Positions 1 to 6,023 of a stretch of DNA of 12,457 bases are shown in pieces. The notes beneath the pieces were generated by a model, which saw only the letters and a list, made by a program, of their open reading frames with translations, was not told the DNA's origin and did no database searches. Location of the stretch: the NCBI GenBank assembly GCA_028281075.1, contig JANQKO010000316.1, forward strand, positions 1-12,457, read 5' to 3'. Position numbers and translations under genes: made by a program. Origin of the DNA: Alphaproteobacteria bacterium. Lineage in GTDB: Bacteria; Pseudomonadota; Alphaproteobacteria; GCA-2731375. How positions within the stretch are numbered: the stretch's first letter is position 1; every line of letters starts with the position of its first letter.

Positions 1-2
1 AC

Positions 3-2003
3 ACCATATCGGTGACGGCGACCCGGAACCCGATCAAGGCGTTCGAGTATCCGGGCATGGTGACGGTGACCGGCCGCGAGGCGATCCGCACGCTGCAGCC
101 GTCGTCGGCCGACGACATCCTGCGCTTCGTCCCCGGCGTCGAGTTCAGCGGCGGCCCGCGGCGCACCGGCGAGACCCCGACCGTGCGCGGCTTCGATGGT
201 CCCGACGTGGTGATCCTGATCGATGGCGCCCGGCAGAACTTCGGCTCGGCCCATGACGGCCGCTTCTTCGTCGATCCCAGCCTGCTGAAGCAGGTCGAGG
301 TGCTGCGCGGCCCGGCCTCGGCGCTCTACGGCAGCGGCGGCACCGGCGGCGTGATCGAATTCCGCACCATCGACGCATCGGACTTCCTGGCGCCGGGCGA
401 GACCGCCGGCCTGTCGCTGTCGGGCGGCTATCAGACCGTGAACCGCGAGCGTGTCGGCACCGTGACCGGCTATGGCACGCCGATCGACGGCCTGGACCTG
501 GTCGGCAGTGTTACCAAACGCGACTCCGGCTCCATCGAGCTGGGCGACGACACCAAACTGACCAATACGGACGACGACATCATTTCCGGCCTCGCGAAAG
601 CCAGCTATCGCTTTGGCGGCTTCCATCGTGTCGAGGGCTCGTTCCTGCGCTTCGACAACGACGCCGAGGAACCGAACAACGGGCAGGGCCTGGGCAGTGG
701 CGGCGCGGTCGAGAAGGACATCGGCAACGATACCTTCCGCGCCGCCTACAGCTACAAGAACCCGAACAACAACCTCGTCGACCTTGACGTCGTCACCTAT
801 TACACGGATTTCCAGGTCGACGAATTGCGGCTTGACGATGTCGGGGTCGGTCCGGCCGGGGAACTGCTGAAGCGCGACGTCGATACGATCGGCTTCCGTC
901 TCGACAACCGGTCGCGGTTCATGCTGACCGACGGCATCGGCACCACCTTCACCTATGGCGGCGAGGTCTATCTCGACGATCAGGACGGCGCCGCCGCCGC
1001 CGGCGAGCGCGACGGCGTGCCGGATGCCGACGCCGACACCTATGGCCTGTTCGCCCAGGCCGAGATCGCCATCACCCGGCCCCTGGGCGTGCTGCCGGGC
1101 GATCTGCTGCTGATCCCCGGCATTCGCTACGACAATTACGAACTGACCAGCGACATCGCCGACGACAGCAGCGAGGAGGAAATCTCGCCGCGGTTTGGCA
1201 TCAGCTACCTGCCGACCGACTATCTGCTGCTGTTCGCCAATTACGCCGAGGCCTTCCGGGCGCCGACGTTCGACGAGCTGTTCCTGACCGGCACGCACTT
1301 CCAGATCCCGATCACGGGCTTCCCCACGATCGTCAACCGCTTCGTGCCCAATGCCGATCTCGATCCGCAGAAGACACGCACGGTGGAAGTCGGCGCCGGT
1401 CTGACCTTCGACAACGTGGCGCGCGCCGGCGACCAGCTACAGATCAAGGGGTCCTACTACCGCACCAAGGGCAAGGATTTCATCGACCAGGTCGTCACCC
1501 AGCCGAGCCCGTTCGTCACCTGTAACCCGGCCATCCCCGGCAATTGCGACGGCACGACGACGACATTCAACGTGCCGGAAGCCCGGCTGTTCGGCACCGA
1601 GATCGAGGCGTCCTACGAAAGCGACCGCTATCTGTTCACGCTGGGCTATGCGAAGCTGGACGGCGAGAACGACGAGACCGGCGCCAAGCTCGGCAGCCTG
1701 ACGCCGACCAAGCTGACGGTCAACGCGGCGCTCAAGCTGCCGGAATTCGACGCCATCGTCGGCTGGCGCATCATCGCCGCCAAGGAATTCGAGGAAGTCG
1801 ACGACGCGGACGAGGCGCGCGACGGCTACGCCACCAACGACATCTATGCCGCCTGGGCGCCGAGCGGCGGCCCGCTCGACGGCTTCCGGCTGGATGTCGG
1901 CGTCGACAATGTCTTCGACAAGAAATACACGCGCGTGAACACCAACGTGGTCGAGGCCGGCCGCAACTACAAGGCACTGGTCAGCTACGCGTTCAAATGG
2001 TGA
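3..2003 (+). CDS. TonB-dependent haem/haemoglobin receptor, 5'-truncated by window edge
   Basis: Outer-membrane TonB-dependent receptor that would bind haem or a haemoprotein at the surface and pass haem to the periplasm. The frame is open to the left edge and the first visible residues (TISVTATRNP) are typical of the region just after the TonB box. The GTG at 12 is therefore probably internal, and the signal peptide and TonB box lie upstream. Numbering from that GTG, the plug domain fills about residues 10-120 (DILRFVPGVEF, TVRGFDG, LRGPASALYGSGGTGGVI) and a beta-barrel follows. The haem-receptor signature is visible as FRAP (415-418), a conserved-type His429 in GTHF, and NADL (447-450) in place of the usual NPDL/NPNL. 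The C-terminus ends in FKW, a barrel-type terminal aromatic. The stop lies 10 bases before the hmuT-like start. Haem specificity is inferred from the motif and the neighbouring transporter genes. A symbol such as hmuR or bhuR would be a guess. Confidence 0.93.
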   Translation, partial: TISVTATRNPIKAFEYPGMVTVTGREAIRTLQPSSADDILRFVPGVEFSGGPRRTGETPTVRGFDGPDVVILIDGARQNFGSAHDGRFFVDPSLLKQVEVLRGPASALYGSGGTGGVIEFRTIDASDFLAPGETAGLSLSGGYQTVNRERVGTVTGYGTPIDGLDLVGSVTKRDSGSIELGDDTKLTNTDDDIISGLAKASYRFGGFHRVEGSFLRFDNDAEEPNNGQGLGSGGAVEKDIGNDTFRAAYSYKNPNNNLVDLDVVTYYTDFQVDELRLDDVGVGPAGELLKRDVDTIGFRLDNRSRFMLTDGIGTTFTYGGEVYLDDQDGAAAAGERDGVPDADADTYGLFAQAEIAITRPLGVLPGDLLLIPGIRYDNYELTSDIADDSSEEEISPRFGISYLPTDYLLLFANYAEAFRAPTFDELFLTGTHFQIPITGFPTIVNRFVPNADLDPQKTRTVEVGAGLTFDNVARAGDQLQIKGSYYRTKGKDFIDQVVTQPSPFVTCNPAIPGNCDGTTTTFNVPEARLFGTEIEASYESDRYLFTLGYAKLDGENDETGAKLGSLTPTKLTVNAALKLPEFDAIVGWRIIAAKEFEEVDDADEARDGYATNDIYAAWAPSGGPLDGFRLDVGVDNVFDKKYTRVNTNVVEAGRNYKALVSYAFKW

Positions 2004-2007
2004 GGGA
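2002..2007 (+). promoter_or_regulatory. Shine-Dalgarno for hmuT, overlapping the receptor stop
   Basis: GAGGGA lies six bases before the ATG at 2014 and overlaps the receptor's TGA stop (2001-2003). This supports the chosen start and suggests translational coupling of the receptor to the binding protein. Confidence 0.6.
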
Positions 2008-2013
2008 TCGGGA

Positions 2014-2955
2014 ATGCTTCGGAGATTGCTGCGTCGGATTGCCTTGATCGCCCTGCTGTTGCCGGCGGGCGGCGGCGTCGCGGTCGCCGAAACCACGGTC
2101 GCTGAAACCACGGTCGTCGATGCCACCGGCGCCGAGGTCACCGTCGGCGATACCGGGCGGATCGTGTCCATCGGCGGCGCGGTGACCGAGGTCGTCTTCG
2201 CGCTCGGGTTCGCCGACAACGTGGTCGCCGTCGATTCGACCAGCCAGTATCCCCACGCGGTCGCCGAGAAGCCGGATGTCGGCTATATGCGCCGGCTCTC
2301 GGCCGAGCCGATCCTGGGACTGGCGCCGTCGGTCGTCCTGGCGGTCGAGGACGCCGGCCCGGAGACGGCGCTGAACCAGCTTCGCGAATCTGGCGTGCCC
2401 GTGGTCCTGGTGCCGGACGATCCGAGCTATGACGGTGTCCTGCGGAAGATCGGGCTGATCGCCGCCGCGCTTGGCATCGAGGAAAAGGGCCGCGCGGTCA
2501 CGGCGTCCCTGCGGGCGGACTTCAAGCGGCTGAGCGACGCCGTCGGCGGCGTCGGCGAACGTCCCAAGGTGCTGTTCCTGCTGTCGATCGGCCAGGGCGG
2601 CGCGCCGCTCGCCGGCGGGCGGAAGACCTCGGCCGACGGCATCATCCGCCTGGCCGGCGGCATCAACGCCGTCGACGCGTTCGAAGGCTTCAAGCCGCTG
2701 TCGCCGGAGGCGGCCGTGCTGGCGGCGCCCGATGTGCTGCTGGTGACCAGGCGGACGCTGGACCTGCTGGGCGGCAGGGCCGGCCTGCTCGGCCGGCCCG
2801 AGATTTCCCTCACGCCCGCGGCACAGCGGGGCCGGGTGGTCGCCATCGACGGCCTGCTGCTGCTCGGCTTCGGGCCGCGCACGGGCCAGGCGGTGCGGAC
2901 GCTGGCGGCCGAACTGCACCCCGATCTCGTGCTGCCGAGCGCCGGTTCCCGGTAA
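2014..2955 (+). CDS. hmuT: Periplasmic haem-binding protein of the haem ABC importer (HmuT type)
   Basis: Class III periplasmic substrate-binding protein of 313 residues, expected to take haem from the outer-membrane receptor and deliver it to HmuUV. Residues 1-25 form a Sec signal peptide: RR-rich n-region, hydrophobic IALIALLL, and probable cleavage after AVA before Glu26. Family features are IVSIGGAVTEVVFALG (50-65), PDVGYMRRLSAE (88-98) with Tyr91 as the candidate axial haem ligand, and a C-terminal lobe ending in the LLGFGPRTGQAV region (283-294). Length is normal for the family. The ATG has a good Shine-Dalgarno six bases upstream. The gene lies between receptor and permease, and that order supports haem rather than cobalamin or a siderophore. 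An odd feature is a duplicated five-residue segment (AETTV) at the mature N-terminus. A related siderophore- or B12-binding role is the main alternative. Confidence 0.9.
   Translation: MLRRLLRRIALIALLLPAGGGVAVAETTVAETTVVDATGAEVTVGDTGRIVSIGGAVTEVVFALGFADNVVAVDSTSQYPHAVAEKPDVGYMRRLSAEPILGLAPSVVLAVEDAGPETALNQLRESGVPVVLVPDDPSYDGVLRKIGLIAAALGIEEKGRAVTASLRADFKRLSDAVGGVGERPKVLFLLSIGQGGAPLAGGRKTSADGIIRLAGGINAVDAFEGFKPLSPEAAVLAAPDVLLVTRRTLDLLGGRAGLLGRPEISLTPAAQRGRVVAIDGLLLLGFGPRTGQAVRTLAAELHPDLVLPSAGSR
2086..2115 (+). repeat. 15-bp tandem duplication at the mature N-terminus of HmuT
   Basis: Two adjacent 15-base units (2086-2100 and 2101-2115) differ at one base (gcc versus gct) and encode AETTV twice, from Ala25 to Val34. 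It lies just after the predicted signal-peptide cleavage site, where extra flexible residues would be tolerated. Confidence 0.8.
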
Positions 2956-2959
2956 GCGG

Positions 2960-2971
2960 CGGATCGATCCG
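2960..2971. repeat. 12-bp perfect palindrome in the hmuT-hmuU gap
   Basis: CGGATCGATCCG is its own reverse complement and occupies over half of the 21-base gap between the hmuT stop and the hmuU ATG, where a ribosome-binding site would be expected. As RNA it could form only a 4-bp stem with a TCGA loop. Function is unknown and it may be chance in GC-rich DNA. Confidence 0.45.
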
Positions 2972-2976
2972 GGCTG

Positions 2977-4068
2977 ATGCGTCCGGCCGTCGCGCCCGGC
3001 ATCGCCGCCGTCGCCCGCCGGCGCCAGCGGCGCGGCGCGCTGTTTCTGGGCGCGCTCGCGGTTCTGCTCGCCGTCACCGTGCTGGTCTCCGTTTCCCATG
3101 GTGCCGTATCCGTCTCGGCCGGCCAGGTGCTGGCGATCCTGGCGCGCGAAATCGGTATCGCCCTGCCCTGGGAATTCGGCCAACGCGAGGAGACGGTTCT
3201 GCTCTCGATCCGCCTGCCGCGGATGCTGCTTGGCCTGGTGACCGGCGCCGCGCTTGCCGTCGCCGGCGCCGTGCTGCAGGGGCTGTTCCGCAATCCGCTG
3301 GCCGATCCGGCGCTGATCGGCGTCTCCAGCGGCGCCGCCCTGGCGGCCGTCGCCACGATCGTCCTCGGCGGCACGCTGGCGGCGTTCATGCCGCCCGGGC
3401 TGCGGCCCTTTCTGCTGCCGGCGGCCGCCTTCCTGGGCGGGCTGCTGGTGACGCTGCTGGTCTATCGCATCGCCAGCCGCGACGGCCAGGTCGATGTCGC
3501 GACCATGCTGCTGGCCGGCGTGGCGCTGAACGCCGTGGCGAGTGCCGGCATCGGCTTGATGGTGTTCATCAGCACCGACCAGCAGCTCCGCGACCTGAAC
3601 TTCTGGCTGCTCGGCAGCCTCGGCGGCGTCACCTGGACGACGCTGCTGCCGGCGCTGCCGCTGATCGGCCTGCCGGTCCTGGTCCTGCCGCTGCTCTGGC
3701 GGCGCCTGAACGCCCTGCTGCTGGGCGAGGGCCAGGCCTTCCATCTCGGTTTCGACGTCGAGCGGACCAAACGCGTGCTCGTCGTTCTCGCCGCGCTGAC
3801 CGCGGGCGCCTCGGTGGCGCTGACCGGCGTCATCGGCTTCGTCGGGCTGGTGGTGCCGCATCTCATCCGGCTGTCGGTCGGCCCGGATCACCGTATCTTG
3901 CTGCCGGGCGCGGTTCTGCTCGGCGCGGCGCTGATGCTGATCGCCGATCTGTTCGCCCGCACCGTCGTGCTGCCGGCCGAGCTGCCGATCGGCGTGCTGA
4001 CGGCGTTCGTCGGCGGCCCGTTCTTCCTCTGGCTGCTGCTGCGCGGCCGCCGGATGGGGGGCTGGTGA
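2977..4068 (+). CDS. hmuU: Haem ABC transporter permease (HmuU type, FecCD/BtuC family)
   Basis: Inner-membrane permease of 363 residues that would form a homodimer with two HmuV subunits and move haem from HmuT to the cytoplasm. It is rich in hydrophobic helices, with about ten expected for the family. The first spans about residues 21-41 after a basic N-terminus (ARRRQRRG). Family signatures are RLPRMLLGLVTGAALAVAG (79-97), LQGLFRNPLADPALIGVSSGA (100-120) and GVIGFVGLVVPHLIRL (284-299), the last lying next to the cytoplasmic loop that contacts the ATPase. The C-terminal PAELPIGVLTAFVGGPFFLWLL is also typical. No strong Shine-Dalgarno precedes the ATG, so translation may depend on coupling to hmuT 21 bases upstream. 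The stop overlaps the ATPase start. Sequence alone does not separate haem from other FecCD substrates, so haem is assigned from context. Confidence 0.92.
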   Translation: MRPAVAPGIAAVARRRQRRGALFLGALAVLLAVTVLVSVSHGAVSVSAGQVLAILAREIGIALPWEFGQREETVLLSIRLPRMLLGLVTGAALAVAGAVLQGLFRNPLADPALIGVSSGAALAAVATIVLGGTLAAFMPPGLRPFLLPAAAFLGGLLVTLLVYRIASRDGQVDVATMLLAGVALNAVASAGIGLMVFISTDQQLRDLNFWLLGSLGGVTWTTLLPALPLIGLPVLVLPLLWRRLNALLLGEGQAFHLGFDVERTKRVLVVLAALTAGASVALTGVIGFVGLVVPHLIRLSVGPDHRILLPGAVLLGAALMLIADLFARTVVLPAELPIGVLTAFVGGPFFLWLLLRGRRMGGW

Positions 4069-4865
4069 TGCTGCGGGCCGACGGCATCGACGTCAGATTG
4101 GGCCGGACGCACGCCTTGAACGACGTCTCGCTGGCCGTCGCGCCGGGCGAGGTGGTGGCGGTGCTTGGTCCCAACGGTTCGGGCAAGTCGACGCTGATGC
4201 GCGTGATGTCGGGCGAGCTGACGCCGCGCCGGGGCAACGTGCGGCAGGACGGCCGGCCGCTCGACGCCTGGCCGCGCCCGGCGCTGGCCAGGCGCCGGGC
4301 GGTGCTGCCGCAGAACACGGCGATCTCGTTCCCGTTCCGGGCCCTGCAGGTGGTTCTGCTGGGCCGCAGCCCGCACGCCGGTTCCGGCGGCCAAGCCGAC
4401 GACCTGGATATCGCCGCGCGGGCCATGCGCGAGACCGAGGTGACACATCTGGCGGACCGGGTCTATCCCTCGCTGTCGGGCGGCGAGCAGCAGCGCGTGC
4501 AGATGGCGCGCGTGCTGGCCCAGATCTGGCCCGCCGAGCGCGGCGACGGCAGTCGCTACCTGCTGCTGGACGAGCCGACGTCCAGCCTCGATATCGCGCA
4601 TCAGCACGCGGCGCTCGCCACCGCCCGCCGGTTCGCCGCGCGCGGCATGGGCGTCGTCGTGATCCTGCACGACCTCAATCTGGCCGCGATCTATGCCGAC
4701 CGCCTGTGCGTTCTGAAAGACGGCCGCCGTCTGCACGACGGACCGCCCGAGCGGGTGCTGACGCCCGATATCGTCAAATCGGTCTTCGATCTGTCGGTCA
4801 CGCCGACGCGCCATCCGACCCGCGGCTGGCTGCAGCTCCTGCCGGACGGCTTGGCCACGGCTTGA
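4068..4865 (+). CDS. hmuV: Haem ABC transporter ATP-binding protein (HmuV type)
   Basis: Cytoplasmic ATPase of 265 residues that powers haem import by HmuU. All nucleotide-binding motifs are intact: Walker A GPNGSGKST (34-42), Q-loop Gln82, signature LSGGEQQR (136-143), Walker B YLLLDEPT with catalytic Glu169, D-loop SLD (173-175) and switch His201 (ILHDLN). The segment WPAERGDGSRYLLLDEPT, with extra residues between signature and Walker B, matches my recollection of HmuV-type ATPases. The ATG at 4068 shares one base with the permease stop (TGATG) and has a GGGGGG run six bases upstream. A GTG three bases earlier (4065) would add one Met and overlap by four bases, and the spacing favours the ATG. 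The overlap implies coupled synthesis with HmuU. Confidence 0.94.
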   Translation: MLRADGIDVRLGRTHALNDVSLAVAPGEVVAVLGPNGSGKSTLMRVMSGELTPRRGNVRQDGRPLDAWPRPALARRRAVLPQNTAISFPFRALQVVLLGRSPHAGSGGQADDLDIAARAMRETEVTHLADRVYPSLSGGEQQRVQMARVLAQIWPAERGDGSRYLLLDEPTSSLDIAHQHAALATARRFAARGMGVVVILHDLNLAAIYADRLCVLKDGRRLHDGPPERVLTPDIVKSVFDLSVTPTRHPTRGWLQLLPDGLATA

Positions 4866-4896
4866 TCCGCCGCCTGCGCGCGCCATATGCCTGGAC

Positions 4897-5790
4897 GTGC
4901 GTCTCCGCTGCCTCAGACATCTCGCCGCGCTCGGCGTCGCGGCGATCGCCGCCGCCGGCTGCTCGCCGCTGTCGGTGCTGAACGCCGGCGTGCCGGCGGA
5001 CGGCTACACGGTCGAGACCGATATCGCCTTCGGCGCGGCGGAGCGGCAGCGCCTGGACCTTTACCTGCCCGCCGATCCGGCGCCCGACGGCACCGTCGTC
5101 GTGTTCTTCTATGGCGGGAGCTGGAAGCGGGGCGACCGCGGGGACTACCGCTTCATGGGCGAAGCCTTCGCCTCGCGGGGCTATGTCACCGTCATTCCCG
5201 ACTATCGCCTCTATCCGCAGGTCACGTTCCCGGCGTTTGTCGAGGACGGCGCGGACGCCGTGGCCTGGGTGCGCCGGCGCATCGCCCGGCACGGCGGCAA
5301 TCCCGACCGGATCGTGCTGGCCGGCCATTCCGCCGGCGCCCATATCGCCGCGCTGCTGGCGCTCGACCGCCGTTACCTGGACGACGTCGGGGTGCCGCCC
5401 TCGGCCGTCAGGGGGCTGATCGGCCTCGCCGGTCCCTATGCCTTCGATCCCCTGCGCTACGGCTCGACCCGGCCGATCTTCGCCGCCGCCACCGATCCGT
5501 TCGCGACGCGGCCGATCAACTTCGTGCGTCCCGACGCGCCGCCGGCGCTGCTGCTGCATGGCGGGCGCGACACCGTGGTACGGCCGGTCAACTCGGAAAG
5601 CCTGGCCCGGGCGCTGCGCGCCAGCGGCGTTCCGGCCCGCCATGTGCCGATCCCCGACGCCGGGTATATCCGCATCCTGCTGAACTTCGCCGCGCCCTTC
5701 CGCGGCGCCGATACGCCGCTGCGCACGGCGGTCGAATTCATCCGCGGGTTGCCCGATGCCGGTGCCCGGATCGAGGCCAGGGACGGTTGA
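4897..5790 (+). CDS. Alpha/beta-hydrolase-fold lipoprotein, carboxylesterase-like, catalytic His replaced by Tyr
   Basis: A 297-residue secreted or periplasmic hydrolase-fold protein resembling BD-FAE/carboxylesterase-type enzymes. The N-terminus is a lipoprotein signal: RLRCLRH, hydrophobic LAALGVAAIAA, then AAGC with the lipidated Cys at position 22. Visible elements are the oxyanion segment FFYGGSWKRGD (70-80), PDYRLYP (101-107), the nucleophile elbow GHSAG (143-147, Ser145) and the acid in HGGRD (221-225, Asp225). Where relatives, as I recall them, read GVGHIG or GVGHVG with the catalytic His, this protein reads DAGYIR: Tyr257, codon TAT at 5665-5667, one transition from CAT. Activity is therefore doubtful. 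The GTG start has no clear Shine-Dalgarno but gives a complete lipoprotein signal, whereas an ATG at 4887 is in another frame. The gene begins 31 bases after hmuV, so co-transcription with haem uptake is likely. Substrate is unknown. Confidence 0.85.
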   Translation: MRLRCLRHLAALGVAAIAAAGCSPLSVLNAGVPADGYTVETDIAFGAAERQRLDLYLPADPAPDGTVVVFFYGGSWKRGDRGDYRFMGEAFASRGYVTVIPDYRLYPQVTFPAFVEDGADAVAWVRRRIARHGGNPDRIVLAGHSAGAHIAALLALDRRYLDDVGVPPSAVRGLIGLAGPYAFDPLRYGSTRPIFAAATDPFATRPINFVRPDAPPALLLHGGRDTVVRPVNSESLARALRASGVPARHVPIPDAGYIRILLNFAAPFRGADTPLRTAVEFIRGLPDAGARIEARDG

Positions 5791-5867
5791 CCGCCTGCCG
5801 GCACGATGCCTTGAAGGCGAAACCTGGACTTCACACTACCGACATATCGCCGACGCATAGTGGCCGT

Positions 5868-5885
5868 GGTTAACGTTTGTTAGCC
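5868..5885 (+). promoter_or_regulatory. AT-rich inverted repeat: possible operator or weak terminator hairpin
   Basis: GGTTAAC-GTTT-GTTAGCC can form a 7-bp stem (one T-G wobble) with a 4-base loop, 78 bases after the hydrolase stop. It is the most AT-rich patch of an otherwise GC-rich spacer. No T-run follows, so it is a poor intrinsic terminator. A regulator-binding dyad is equally possible. Confidence 0.3.
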
Positions 5886-5950
5886 GTTCTGGGCGGCCGG
5901 TTGGGGGCTTTCCTGGAATTCATCGGAGGCGAGATGGCGTCGTCGGACGG

Positions 5951-5968
5951 GTCCGGCGGCGACCGGAC
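5951..5968 (+). repeat. GC-rich 6-bp inverted repeat in the leader of the giant gene
   Basis: GTCCGG-CGGCGA-CCGGAC is a perfect 6-bp stem with a 6-base loop, 55 bases before the ATG at 6024. No U-tract follows. It may fold in the 5' leader of the mRNA. Function is unknown and chance is plausible at this GC content. Confidence 0.3.
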
Positions 5969-6008
5969 AGTTGCGCCCTGTCGGGCGGTGTTTGGCGAAA
6001 CCGAAGCT

Positions 6009-6013
6009 GGGAG
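6009..6013 (+). promoter_or_regulatory. Shine-Dalgarno of the giant gene
   Basis: GGGAG lies 10 bases before the ATG at 6024. The in-frame TGA at 6015-6017 and the absence of any other start codon between it and 6024 make this ATG the first possible start. Confidence 0.5.
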
Positions 6014-6023
6014 CTGAGTAGTC

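Larger units (their letters stand above)
5791..6023. other. Intergenic spacer between the haem operon and the giant gene
   Basis: These 233 bases contain no plausible gene. They hold an AT-rich dyad (5868-5885), a GC-rich hairpin (5951-5968), a Shine-Dalgarno at 6009-6013 and an in-frame stop at 6015-6017. I see no convincing sigma70 -35/-10 pair, no U-tailed terminator and no Pho box. The promoter of the giant gene and the end of the haem operon must nevertheless lie here if they are separate units. Confidence 0.6.

Noticed and set aside
12..14. GTG at 12 as the true start of the receptor
   Set aside because: The frame is open to the window edge and the residues before and after the GTG read like the region following a TonB box. 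A start here would leave the receptor without a signal peptide.
1993..3891. 632-codon open frame on the minus strand
   Set aside because: It is antisense to hmuT and hmuU, which have clear family motifs. Its product is Q/R/D/G-rich and resembles no protein family.
4887..5873. 328-codon + strand frame starting at an ATG and overlapping the hydrolase
   Set aside because: Its product is Arg/Ala/Gly-rich with no motifs, while the GTG-started frame at 4897 encodes a full lipoprotein signal and hydrolase motifs.
5866..5873. CtrA-like half site (TTAACCAC on the minus strand)
   Set aside because: It is one mismatch from a TTAACCAT half site, but the spacing to a second TTAA-like element is wrong (6 rather than 7 bases), and a short AT-rich match is weak evidence.
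5951..5968. Intrinsic terminator
   Set aside because: The stem is GC-rich but no T-tract follows, and it lies close to the giant gene's start.
5791..6023. Pho box upstream of the giant gene
   Set aside because: A phosphate-regulated promoter would fit the predicted role, but I find no CTGTCAT-type direct repeats in the spacer.
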